Assembly (NCBI RefSeq): GCF_008329645.1
Contig: NZ_CP043474.1
Span: forward strand, 248,001-312,000
DNA from: Mycolicibacterium grossiae
GTDB taxonomy: Bacteria > Actinomycetota > Actinomycetes > Mycobacteriales > Mycobacteriaceae
Length of the DNA stretch: 64,000 bases
Direction of reading: 5' to 3'
Shown: positions 16,230-24,164 of the stretch, piece by piece
How positions within the stretch are numbered: the stretch's first letter is position 1
How the letters are laid out: each line of letters begins with the position of its first letter
The notes under the pieces: model-generated
Database searches by the model: none
What the model was told of the DNA's origin: nothing
What the model saw: only the letters and a program-made list of their open reading frames with translations
Translations under genes and position numbers: made by a program

Positions 16230-17711
16230 GTGAGTCGGATCGGTGCCCTCGAGCTGCGCGACGCCGTGTTGGACGACGGGTCGTTCCTCAGCTGGGACGG
16301 CCCGCCGCTCGACGTCGGGGCGAGCGCGGCCTACCGCCGCGAGCTGGCCGACGCCGCGGCGAAGACGGGTCTCGACGAAGCCGTGCTGACCGGCGAGGGC
16401 ACCGTGCACGGCCGCCGCGTCGCGGTGGTGGCCTGCGAGTTCGATTTTCTGGCCGGGTCGATCGGCGTGGCGGCGGCCGAGCGAATCACCGCGGCCATCG
16501 AACGCGCGACCGCCGAGCGGCTGCCGCTGGTGGCCTCCCCCAGCTCCGGCGGCACCCGCATGCAGGAGGGCACGGTCGCGTTCCTGCAGATGGTCAAGAT
16601 CGCCGCAGCGGTCGAATTGCACAAGCGCGCCCACCTGCCGTATCTGGTCTACCTGCGGCACCCCACCACCGGCGGGGTGTTCGCGTCGTGGGGCTCGCTG
16701 GGCCACGTGACGGCCGCCGAGCCGGGCGCGCTGATCGGCTTCCTCGGCCCGCGGGTCTACGAGCACCTGTACGGCGAGCCGTTCCCGGAGGGCGTGCAGA
16801 CCGCGGAGAACCTGCACCGGCACGGCGTCATCGACGGCGTCGTGCCGCTGGCGTTGCTGCGCTCGACGCTCGACCGTGCGCTGACGGTGCTCGCCGACGC
16901 GCCGGGCGATCTGCCCGAGCCGCCCACCCCTGAGCCGGTGCCCGACGTCCCGGCGTGGGAGTCGGTGGTGTCGTCGCGGCGCCCGGACCGCCCCGGCGTG
17001 CGGTACCTGCTTGAGCACGGCACCACCGAGCGGGTGCTGCTGTCCGGCACGGGCGGCGAGGGCGAGGGCGCGACGACGCTGCTGGCGCTCGCCCGATTCG
17101 GCGGCCAGCCGGCGGTGGTGGTGGGACAGCAGCGCGGCCGGGGCGGCGGTCTGGTCGGCCCGCGGGCGCTGCGCGAGGCGCGTCGCGGCATGGCGCTGGC
17201 GGCGAGCGTACGGCTGCCGCTGGTCCTGATGATCGACACCGTCGGTCCGGCGCTGTCGACCGAGGCCGAGGAGGGCGGCCTGGCCGGCGAGATCGCGCTC
17301 TGCCTGGCCGAACTCGTCACGCTGGACACCCCGACGGTGTCGGTGCTGCTCGGCCAGGGCAGCGGCGGTCCCGCGCTGGCGATGGTGCCGGCCGACCGCG
17401 TGCTCGCCGCGCTGCACGGCTGGCTGGCGCCGCTGCCACCCGAGGGCGCGAGCGCCATCGTGTACCGCGACGTCGACCACGCACCGGAACTGGCTGCTGC
17501 ACAGGGCATTCGGTCGACCGACCTGCTGCGGGCCGGCATCGTCGACGCCGTCGTGCCCGAACTCGGCGACGCCGCGGACACGCCGCTGGACTTCACCGGC
17601 CGGTTGTCGGCGACGGTGGCACGCGAACTCAGCGCGTTGCGCTACCTGGCCGACGACGAACGGATGGCCCGGCGGTTGGAGCGCTACCGCCGGATCGGGT
17701 TGCCGTCCTAG
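16230..17711 (+). CDS. accD3: Acyl/acetyl-CoA carboxylase carboxyltransferase subunit AccD3
   Basis: 493 residues with fused N- and C-terminal carboxyltransferase halves. The first crotonase-like half carries SSGGTRMQEG and TTGGVFASWG; the second carries VVVGQQRGRGGG, LMIDTVGPALSTEAEEGG and LLGQGSGGPALAMVPADRV. It would transfer CO2 from biotin on an AccA subunit to an acyl-CoA; the partner and exact acyl-CoA for AccD3 are not settled. The start is GTG with almost no leader. Its stop overlaps the convergent Nudix gene by 4 bp. Confidence 0.9.
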   Translation: MSRIGALELRDAVLDDGSFLSWDGPPLDVGASAAYRRELADAAAKTGLDEAVLTGEGTVHGRRVAVVACEFDFLAGSIGVAAAERITAAIERATAERLPLVASPSSGGTRMQEGTVAFLQMVKIAAAVELHKRAHLPYLVYLRHPTTGGVFASWGSLGHVTAAEPGALIGFLGPRVYEHLYGEPFPEGVQTAENLHRHGVIDGVVPLALLRSTLDRALTVLADAPGDLPEPPTPEPVPDVPAWESVVSSRRPDRPGVRYLLEHGTTERVLLSGTGGEGEGATTLLALARFGGQPAVVVGQQRGRGGGLVGPRALREARRGMALAASVRLPLVLMIDTVGPALSTEAEEGGLAGEIALCLAELVTLDTPTVSVLLGQGSGGPALAMVPADRVLAALHGWLAPLPPEGASAIVYRDVDHAPELAAAQGIRSTDLLRAGIVDAVVPELGDAADTPLDFTGRLSATVARELSALRYLADDERMARRLERYRRIGLPS

Positions 17712-18376
17712 CGCCTGCGGAACAATTCGGCCGGCCTGCCCCGGCCCGACGTGACGGTGTGGCCCGTCTCGACCAGGTACGGAGCCATTCGTCGCTTGAA
17801 GGTGTCCGGCTGCAGCGTCGTTCCCGCCACGGCCTCGTGCAGGCGGCGCAGTTCGCGCAGCGTGAAGGCGTTGCCCCAGGCGGCTACGTCGTCGGCGGTG
17901 TCGTCGGCGGTGTCGCCGTCGCCGTCGGCCAGGAGCCCGTACGGATCGGGCCGCGCGCGGTGCTCGTCCTCGAGCCTGACGCGCGCCAGGTCGATGATGT
18001 CCGCGTGGTCGCGCCACATCCGGCCCGGGCGGTGCACGGGTGTCAGCCGGGTCGCGGGTAGGCGGTCGGCGAGCCGGTCGAGCCGCACCACCGCCATGTG
18101 CGCCACCGCGAGCACGCGGCCACGGTCGTCGCGGTCGAGGGCGTCGAAGACGTGGAGCTGACGCGGGACGACACCGGTGACGCCGGCCTTGTCGCGCAGC
18201 GAGCGGGCGACGGCGTCGGCGAGCAGTTCGTCGATGTGCATGAAAGTGCCGGGCAGTGCCCACCCGGGCCCATCGGGTCGGCGTACCTGGAGCACCAGGA
18301 TCTCGGCGCGAACCGGATCGTAGGTGAGCGCGGCCGTGTCGACGGCCACCGAGGGCTGCGGATACTCGTCGAGCAT
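17708..18376 (-). CDS. Nudix-domain transcriptional regulator (NrtR-like)
   Basis: 222 residues. An N-terminal Nudix domain carries a degraded Nudix box ([20 protein letters not shown] region): the REUXEE core is replaced by RSLRDK, which argues against hydrolase activity. A C-terminal winged helix (about 150-220; FTLRELRRLHEAV, FKRRMAPYL) follows. This is the NrtR architecture, in which ADP-ribose or NAD metabolites displace the regulator from DNA. The ATG at 18376 avoids overlap with the divergent promoter; a frame to 18460 exists but would cover it. It faces an ADP-ribosylglycohydrolase gene, a fitting target. Confidence 0.82.
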   Translation of the reverse strand: MLDEYPQPSVAVDTAALTYDPVRAEILVLQVRRPDGPGWALPGTFMHIDELLADAVARSLRDKAGVTGVVPRQLHVFDALDRDDRGRVLAVAHMAVVRLDRLADRLPATRLTPVHRPGRMWRDHADIIDLARVRLEDEHRARPDPYGLLADGDGDTADDTADDVAAWGNAFTLRELRRLHEAVAGTTLQPDTFKRRMAPYLVETGHTVTSGRGRPAELFRRR

Positions 18377-18453
18377 GGACGTGTCGGGCCCCTTCGCTAT
18401 GGTGAACGTATAAACGCAGTATCGCGTAAATTGCGCGGGCGAGGGGGAACGGC
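18377..18453. promoter_or_regulatory. Divergent promoter region between Nudix regulator and ADP-ribosylglycohydrolase
   Basis: In this 77-bp gap an AT-rich core at about 18405-18432 contains two related blocks, CGTATAAACGC and CGCGTAAATTGCGC, that could be operator half-sites for the regulator. GAGGGGGAAC supplies a ribosome site for the plus-strand gene. Assignment is tentative. Confidence 0.35.
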
Positions 18454-19878
18454 ATGGCATTGACCACGGTTCAGTTGGATCGGGCGGTCGGCGTCCTGGT
18501 GGCGACAGCGGCGGGGGACGCGCTCGGCGCGCCGTACGAGTTCGAGCCGCCGCGCGGCCCGGAGCAGGAGGTCGCGATGGTGGGCGGCGGCTCGTTCGGC
18601 TGGGCGCCCGGCGAGTGGACCGACGACACGTCGATGGCGCTTGCCATCGCCGAGGTGGCCGCGACCGGTGCGGATTTGCGCGACGAGGCCGCCCAGACGG
18701 CGATCGTCGAGCGCTGGTACGGCTGGTCGCGCACGGCGACCGACGTGGGCAATCAGACCCGTGCCGTGTTGGACGCCACCGGCCGCGCGGGCCTCTCGGC
18801 GGCGAACGCGCTGGCGGCGTCGCGCGCGCTGCACGAGCGCAGCGGACACACCGCGGGTAACGGGTCGCTCATGCGGACCGCGCCCGTCGCGCTGGCGTAC
18901 CTGGACGACGAGGACGGGCTGGTCGAGGCGGCGCGCAGCATCAGCTCGCTGACCCATTACGACCCGGACGCCGGGGACGCGTGCGTGCTGTGGTGTCTCG
19001 CGATGCGCCATGCCGTGCTGACCGGCGAACTGGACGTGCGAGTCGGGCTGCGCCGCCTGCCCACCGGCCGGCAGGCGCTGTGGGCCGAGCGCCTGGACGT
19101 CGCGGAGCATTCGGTGCCGGCCGACTTCTCCCGCAATGGCTGGGTCGTGGAGGCGCTGCAGGCCGCGTGGTCGGCGATCGCCACTACGCCGGTGCCGGCC
19201 GCGGATCCGGCGGCCCGGACGTTCCCGGCCGACCACCTGCGGCGCGCACTCGACGCTGCGGTGCGCTCGGGCAACGACACCGACACCGTGGCCGCGATCG
19301 CGGGCGGCATGCTGGGCGCCCGGTGGGGCGCGTCGGCAGTGCCCGCCTCCTGGCGCCGGCTGCTGCACGGCTGGCCGGGCATCACCTGCCGGGACCTAGT
19401 CGCGCTTGCGACGCGGATCGTGGGTGCTGATGCGCCGTGGGGCAATCGCGTCATTCCCATGGCACCGTCGCAGCACCCACGCGACGCCGGAGTGTGGCTG
19501 GGCGACCTCGCGACGCTCGGTGCGCTGCCGGACGGGGTGGACGCCGTGGTGTCGTTGTGCCGGGTGAAGGACGAGGACCTACCGCGCGGTGTCGAGCAGG
19601 TGGACGTTCGGCTGATCGACATCGTCGGCGCCAACGCGCATCTCGACTTCGTCCTGACCGACACGGTTCGTCTGCTGCAGCAGTTGCGCGCAGAGGGACG
19701 CACGGTATTGCTGCACTGCGTGGCGGCGCAGAGCCGCACGCCCACGGTGGCGGCGCTGTACGGCGCCTGGACCGCCGGCATCGACGGCAGACAAGCGCTG
19801 GCCGAGGTGAGCGCGTTGCTCCCCGACGCGTACCCCAATCCGGAGTTCCGCGAAGCCCTGGACCGCCTCGCGCCGTGA
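18454..19878 (+). CDS. ADP-ribosylglycohydrolase fused to dual-specificity-phosphatase-like domain
   Basis: 474 residues. Residues 1-330 are an ADP-ribosylglycohydrolase (DraG/ARH) domain, with metal ligands in WTDDTSMA (D57, D58) and GNDTDTVAAIAGGMLGA (D275, D277). Residues about 335-474 form a phosphatase-like module with the Cys-x5-Arg loop HCVAAQSRTP (H421, C422), a general-acid-bearing strand and C-terminal helices. The first part should remove ADP-ribose from proteins or small molecules; the second could act on phosphorylated products or ADP-ribose-phosphate. Divergent from an NrtR-like regulator, which suggests ADP-ribose-responsive control. Confidence 0.87.
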   Translation: MALTTVQLDRAVGVLVATAAGDALGAPYEFEPPRGPEQEVAMVGGGSFGWAPGEWTDDTSMALAIAEVAATGADLRDEAAQTAIVERWYGWSRTATDVGNQTRAVLDATGRAGLSAANALAASRALHERSGHTAGNGSLMRTAPVALAYLDDEDGLVEAARSISSLTHYDPDAGDACVLWCLAMRHAVLTGELDVRVGLRRLPTGRQALWAERLDVAEHSVPADFSRNGWVVEALQAAWSAIATTPVPAADPAARTFPADHLRRALDAAVRSGNDTDTVAAIAGGMLGARWGASAVPASWRRLLHGWPGITCRDLVALATRIVGADAPWGNRVIPMAPSQHPRDAGVWLGDLATLGALPDGVDAVVSLCRVKDEDLPRGVEQVDVRLIDIVGANAHLDFVLTDTVRLLQQLRAEGRTVLLHCVAAQSRTPTVAALYGAWTAGIDGRQALAEVSALLPDAYPNPEFREALDRLAP

Positions 19879-19891
19879 CATCCTCGATGGC

Positions 19892-20584
19892 GTGGACGCG
19901 CTGCTGCACTTCGCCGGGAACTACTGGTGGTTGATCTTCCCGCTGAGCGGTGTCATCGGCGGCGGCGTGCGGGCGGTCTCCGCGGCGAATGAGCGGCGTG
20001 CCGAGCGTCGCCTCGAGCGCTATCGCATCAAGCAGCAGACGAAGGTCGCCATGGCGGAGGCCTCGGGACGGGGCCGGACGGACGAGGAGTCGGCGCGGCG
20101 TGAGGTGTCCCGGGTCGTGGCGCGGCACGACGAGACCGACGCCCGCTGGCTGGAGTACGAACTCGACGTCGCGAAGCTGCTCGACTTCCCCGTCATGACC
20201 GACATGCGCGAGCCGTTGACCGCCGCCTTCCACCGGGCGCGCAGCCGGGCCGACCTGCTGCGGCCGGCCCGTACCGACGACCTCGTCGCCGATCGTGACG
20301 CGCTGGCCGAGTACCGCGATGCCGTGCACGACTACGCCGCCGCCTTCGACGTCGCCGAGGCCGAGGCGCGACGGCGCCGACGCAGCGACTTCTCCAGCGA
20401 CGACCGCGAGCGCCTCGAGCGCGCCCAGCACCTGTTGGGCATCGCGTCCGACGATGCGGCCACCGTCGCCGAACGACGGAGCGCGTATGCGCGGGCGCAG
20501 CGCGAACTCGACGGCCTGCTCGTGCTGCCCGCCGCGACGCAGGCAGCCTTGGAGCGTCGTGTCGCCGGGGAGTTGGAGGCGTAG
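19892..20584 (+). CDS. Membrane-anchored coiled-coil hypothetical protein
   Basis: 230 residues from GTG 19892. One membrane segment near the N-terminus (YWWLIFPLSGVIGGGV, about 11-27) is followed by a long, strongly charged helical region rich in Glu, Arg and Ala (ERRAERRLERYRIKQQTK; later EAEARRRRRSDFSSDDRE), likely coiled coil facing the cytoplasm. Starts 13 bp after the ADP-ribosylglycohydrolase stop and is probably cotranscribed. Similar mycobacterial proteins exist but no function is known to me. Confidence 0.7.
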   Translation: MDALLHFAGNYWWLIFPLSGVIGGGVRAVSAANERRAERRLERYRIKQQTKVAMAEASGRGRTDEESARREVSRVVARHDETDARWLEYELDVAKLLDFPVMTDMREPLTAAFHRARSRADLLRPARTDDLVADRDALAEYRDAVHDYAAAFDVAEAEARRRRRSDFSSDDRERLERAQHLLGIASDDAATVAERRSAYARAQRELDGLLVLPAATQAALERRVAGELEA

Positions 20585-20605
20585 GGCGCTCGGCGTCCGC
20601 GCCGG

Positions 20606-20637
20606 GCGTCGCGCCGGGGGGCCTGCGTCGCGCCGGG
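20606..20637 (+). repeat. 13-bp direct repeat GCGTCGCGCCGGG
   Basis: Two perfect copies at 20606-20618 and 20625-20637, period 19, in the GC-rich spacer after the coiled-coil gene. May form stem structures; no function inferred. Confidence 0.4.
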
Positions 20638-20650
20638 CGCGGCGGCGCCG

Positions 20651-20697
20651 GGAAGTGATTCTCATTGCCCACCTCTGAGCGACAATTCGCGACAACG
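20651..20697 (+). repeat. R element, copy R0 (upstream of DUF222-HNH gene)
   Basis: Contains TGCCCACCTCTGAGCGACAA followed by TTCGCGACAACG, the same core as the six copies at 34.6-35.6 kb, with the preceding GGAAGTG also shared. The GCGACAA end faces the downstream gene, as in the array. About 130 bp before the DUF222-HNH start. Confidence 0.85.
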
Positions 20698-20754
20698 CTG
20701 GGCCCGGAGGCCTACCACGAGGCGCCGACGAAAGTCGGCCCCGCACAACACTTG

Positions 20755-20779
20755 TCCACAGACGCGCCTTCGTGCACAG
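20755..20779 (+). promoter_or_regulatory. Leader motif shared with the 34.9-kb array
   Basis: A 25-bp segment beginning TCCACAG and ending TTCGTGCACAG matches 34892-34916 at 21 of 25 positions by hand count. In both places it lies between an R element and the start codon of the following gene. Confidence 0.55.
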
Positions 20780-20829
20780 GCTGAAGATCATCGCTTCGAT
20801 CCGTCGGCACTCGCACGTATGTTCGAAGC

Positions 20830-22374
20830 ATGTTCGACGACTTGGTCACCGCGACAGCCCACGCGACGGGCAGCACGGCGGTCGGCACGTGGGCACGGGT
20901 CGAGAACGCCGCCTGCGCGCGCCGACTCTCCGCGATGGCGGACATGCTCGCCGAACGGTATGCCGCCGACGGGTCCGCCGAACGGGAGCAGTGGTATCTC
21001 GACAACTGGGCCGCGGTGTCCGCCCACATCGGCGCGGCCATGCACGTCACGGCGGGTACGGCGTCGCATCAACTGATCGTGGCCAGCGCGCTACGCGACC
21101 GCCTGCCGCTCGTCGGCGAGGCGTTCGCCGAGGGACTGCTCACCTATCAGGTGGTCAGGTTGATCGTCACCCGTGCCGGGTTGGTGTCCGATCGCGACGC
21201 GCAGCGCGCCGTCGACACCGAGATCGCCGAAGCGCTGCGGCACTGGGAACCCATGCCGGTCGCGAAGGCCGAGGCCGCTGTCGACGACATCATCGCTCGG
21301 CATGACCCGCTCGCGGTCCGACGTACGCAGGCCCGCGCGAAGGGCCGTCGCGTCGAGGTCTTCATCGACGACGGCGACGGCATGTCGACGGTGTGGGCCA
21401 CGCTGTTCGCGCCGGACGCCAAGGCGATGGACTCTCGGCTGGACACGTTGGCGCACAGCGTCTGTGAGAACGACCCGCGCACCCGTGACCAACGCCGAGC
21501 GGACGCCTTCGGGGCGGTCGCGCGCGGCGAGGATCGGCTGCACTGCGGGTGCGGCCGCGACGACTGCACCGCCGCGGCGGGCCCCGCGCCGGCCGGCAGC
21601 AGCGTCGTCTACGTGATCGTGAACGATGACACCCTCGCCGACACTGGTGCGGCGGCAGCGGCTCAGGACGCCGAACTGGACGGCGTCACGCGACGTCACT
21701 CGACCAAGCCGCTCTTCCAGATGACGCTCGTCGAAGCCCTGACGCCGCCGCCCGGCGAGTCGGCCGCAACGCGACCCGGCGCCGTGATGGGCGGGCACTT
21801 CCTGCCGGGTGCGGTCGCGCGGCGAATGGCACGCTCGGCGACGCAGCGCCGGGTCGTCCACCCGAGGGACAGGCCGCCCGAGCCGCGCTACACCCCATCG
21901 CGTGCGTTGGCCGACTTCGTGCGGTGCCGCGACATGACATGCCGCTTCCCCGGGTGTGCGGTCCCGGCGAGCGCGTGCGACATCGACCACACGATTCCGC
22001 ACCCGTCGGGGCCGACGTGCGCCTCGAACCTGAAGGCACTGTGCCGTCGACACCACCTGCTCAAGACGTTTTGGAGCGGTACGCCGGGCTGGCGCGAGCA
22101 GCAAGGTCCCGACGGCACGGTCGACTGGACCGCCCCCGACGGCGCGACGTACCGGACGGCGCCCGGCAGCCGGGTGCTCTTCCCGAGCCTGTCCGTACCC
22201 ACGGCGCCGGTGACCACGAGCGGCGACGTTCCGGCCAGCGCGGCCGCCGGCCTGACGATGCCGCGGCGGGCACGGACGCGGCGCGAGGAGCGCGCGCGAC
22301 GCGTCGAGGACGAGCGCCTCGCGAATGCGCCATGGGTGGCATGGGAGGTGGCCCGATCGGTACCGACGTTCTAG
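20830..22374 (+). CDS. DUF222/HNH endonuclease protein (13E12 repeat family)
   Basis: 514 residues. The N-terminal ~300 residues are DUF222 (helical; with a Cys-rich CGCGRDDC insertion near 237-246). The C-terminal HNH nuclease has CRFPGC (C371), CDIDHTIPHP (H387 likely catalytic) and LCRRHHLLKTF, with zinc-binding cysteines. These 13E12 REP proteins are present in many copies in mycobacterial genomes and behave as mobile or homing-like genes; in M. tuberculosis one is the integration locus of a prophage. The gene overlaps the convergent TetR gene by 4 bp. An R element and shared leader precede it. Confidence 0.88.
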   Translation: MFDDLVTATAHATGSTAVGTWARVENAACARRLSAMADMLAERYAADGSAEREQWYLDNWAAVSAHIGAAMHVTAGTASHQLIVASALRDRLPLVGEAFAEGLLTYQVVRLIVTRAGLVSDRDAQRAVDTEIAEALRHWEPMPVAKAEAAVDDIIARHDPLAVRRTQARAKGRRVEVFIDDGDGMSTVWATLFAPDAKAMDSRLDTLAHSVCENDPRTRDQRRADAFGAVARGEDRLHCGCGRDDCTAAAGPAPAGSSVVYVIVNDDTLADTGAAAAAQDAELDGVTRRHSTKPLFQMTLVEALTPPPGESAATRPGAVMGGHFLPGAVARRMARSATQRRVVHPRDRPPEPRYTPSRALADFVRCRDMTCRFPGCAVPASACDIDHTIPHPSGPTCASNLKALCRRHHLLKTFWSGTPGWREQQGPDGTVDWTAPDGATYRTAPGSRVLFPSLSVPTAPVTTSGDVPASAAAGLTMPRRARTRREERARRVEDERLANAPWVAWEVARSVPTF

Positions 22375-22916
22375 ACCGCACCGACCGCGTAGCGCTGCAG
22401 CGTGGGCCCGAGCCACGCGATCAGTTCGTCACGGCTAAACCCGGCGACGGGTGGCAGCCGCAGGACGAACCGGCAGAGGGCCATGCCGAGGACCTGGGTG
22501 GCGATCAGACCGGCCCGGCGCGGGGCCTCATCGGGGACGAACTTCGCGATGGCCGGCAGCAGCTGGCCGGCGAAGATGTCGGTCATGCGTTGCGCCGCGT
22601 CACCGTTCGTCGTGGCCGAGCGGAGCAGCACGACGAGCGCCTCGTCACCCTCCCACCGCTCGAGGAAGTGCGTGACCAGGACCTCGCCGAGGCGTTCCGG
22701 GGCGACGTCGGAGAGATCCGGGAAACGCAGGTCGAACTCGGCGGCGGCCGCGAAGAGCTGGTCCTTGCTGCCGAAGTAGCGCATCACCATCGAGGGGTCG
22801 ATGCCCGCGTCGGCGGCGATGGCACGGATGGTCGCACCCTCGTAGCCCGACTCCGCGAAGCGCTCGCGCGCGGCAGCGAGGATCACCGCCCTTGTCCGGT
22901 CGCCCTTCGTGCCCAC
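22371..22916 (-). CDS. TetR-family repressor
   Basis: 181 residues. N-terminal TetR helix-turn-helix: RAVILAAARERFAESGYEG, then IRAIAADAGIDPSMVMRYFGSK. The ligand domain (about 60-181) is unrelated to characterised sensors. It is divergent from the flavin monooxygenase gene, with two CAACN4GTTG palindromes in the gap, so it probably represses both itself and that gene. Confidence 0.88.
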   Translation of the reverse strand: MGTKGDRTRAVILAAARERFAESGYEGATIRAIAADAGIDPSMVMRYFGSKDQLFAAAAEFDLRFPDLSDVAPERLGEVLVTHFLERWEGDEALVVLLRSATTNGDAAQRMTDIFAGQLLPAIAKFVPDEAPRRAGLIATQVLGMALCRFVLRLPPVAGFSRDELIAWLGPTLQRYAVGAV

Positions 22917-22931
22917 GCCGCCAATCTATGC

Positions 22932-22943
22932 CAACAGATGTTG
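22932..22943. promoter_or_regulatory. Operator palindrome CAACAGATGTTG
   Basis: First of two CAACN4GTTG palindromes between the TetR and monooxygenase genes, 16 bp upstream of the TetR start. Its flanks (TGCCAACA before, GACTT after) reappear inverted around the second site. Confidence 0.65.
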
Positions 22944-22977
22944 ACTTTTCTGACGGACGGGCACAAGCTGCAGAAGT

Positions 22978-22989
22978 CAACGCGTGTTG
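22978..22989. promoter_or_regulatory. Operator palindrome CAACGCGTGTTG
   Basis: Second CAACN4GTTG site, 46 bp centre to centre from the first and 20 bp upstream of the monooxygenase ATG. The two sites plus flanks form a larger inverted repeat, a layout suited to two TetR dimers. Confidence 0.65.
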
Positions 22990-23008
22990 GCAATTTTGAG
23001 GAGGCACC

Positions 23009-24139
23009 ATGTACGACACCGATGTCCTGGTCGTCGGGGCCGGTCCGACCGGCCTCGCGCTCACCGCCGCCCTGTCGTCTGCGGGCGTCGGGGTGACGCT
23101 CGTCGACGCACAGGCCGAAGGGGCGAACACGTCGCGCGCCGCCGGCATCAACGCCCGCACACTCGAGGTGCTCAACGACCTCGACGTCACGCGTCGCCTA
23201 CGGAAGGAGGGCATCGAGGCGCCACGGTTCAGCGTCCGCGACGGCGAACGCGTACTGGTGTCGATCGACTTCAGCACGCTCGACACGGACTATCCGTTCA
23301 CGCTGCTGGTACCGCAGTACGTCACCGAGCGGGTCCTGCTGGCGCGGGTCCGGGAACTCGGCGGCGACGTCATCCGCCCGCAGCGGCTCGAACGGCTGCG
23401 ACAGGACACCGACAGCGTCACCGCGACCTTCGCCGACGGTCGCGTGCTGCGGGCCCGCTACGCCGTCGGGGCCGATGGCATGCACAGCACCGTCCGCCAG
23501 GAGGCGGGCATCGGCTTCGGGGGCGGCTCGTATGCGCAGTCCTTCGTCCTCGCCGACGCCCGCCTCGACGGCGATGTCCCGAGTGACGAGGTGCGGTTGT
23601 TCTGGGCGGCACAGGGCCTGACCGTCCTCGCGCCGCTACCCGACGGCACCGTCCGCATCGTCGCGCCGGTGACCGACGCCCCCGAGCAGCCGGCGGCGCC
23701 GTTCCTGCAGCAGCTGCTCGACTCCCGTGGGCCCGGCGGCATCGCCGTCACCGACGTCGCGTGGGGCTCGCGGTTCCGCATCCACCACCGCGTCGCCGCC
23801 AGTTACCGCGCCGGCCGCATCCTGCTCGCGGGCGACGCCGCCCACGTGCACAGCCCGGCGGGCGGCCAGGGCATGAACCTCGGCGTGCAGGACGCCCTCG
23901 CACTCGCCGATGCACTGACCGAGGCGCTGACCGGCGCCGAGGCGGCCCTCGACGGCTACGCGCGCGCCCGGCGACCGATCGCCCAGCAGGTGATCGCGCT
24001 GACCGACCGCTTGACCCGGCTGGCGACCGCGCCGCGCGCGTTGCGGCCGGTACGCAACCTGGCCATCGGCGCGGCAGGCCACAGCCCGGCGTTCCGTCGC
24101 GGCCTCGCCATGCGCCTGTCGGGGCTCGTCTACCGTTGA
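23009..24139 (+). CDS. FAD-dependent class A monooxygenase
   Basis: 376 residues. FAD fingerprints: GAGPTGL (residues ~9-15) in the first beta-alpha-beta, the DG motif GADGMHSTVR, and GDAAHVHSPAGGQGMN (the GD motif). These define single-component aromatic hydroxylases that use NAD(P)H and O2. Substrate unknown. The ATG follows GAGGAGG at 22999-23005. Directly controlled by the divergent TetR, judging from paired palindromes; induction by the substrate is a reasonable inference. Confidence 0.88.
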   Translation: MYDTDVLVVGAGPTGLALTAALSSAGVGVTLVDAQAEGANTSRAAGINARTLEVLNDLDVTRRLRKEGIEAPRFSVRDGERVLVSIDFSTLDTDYPFTLLVPQYVTERVLLARVRELGGDVIRPQRLERLRQDTDSVTATFADGRVLRARYAVGADGMHSTVRQEAGIGFGGGSYAQSFVLADARLDGDVPSDEVRLFWAAQGLTVLAPLPDGTVRIVAPVTDAPEQPAAPFLQQLLDSRGPGGIAVTDVAWGSRFRIHHRVAASYRAGRILLAGDAAHVHSPAGGQGMNLGVQDALALADALTEALTGAEAALDGYARARRPIAQQVIALTDRLTRLATAPRALRPVRNLAIGAAGHSPAFRRGLAMRLSGLVYR

Positions 24140-24164
24140 GCACCCCGGCTGGCAAGCTGTCGGC

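Noticed and set aside
17708..18376. Active Nudix hydrolase
   Set aside because: The catalytic REUXEE core of the Nudix box is replaced by RSLRDK and a winged helix follows, which fits a regulator.
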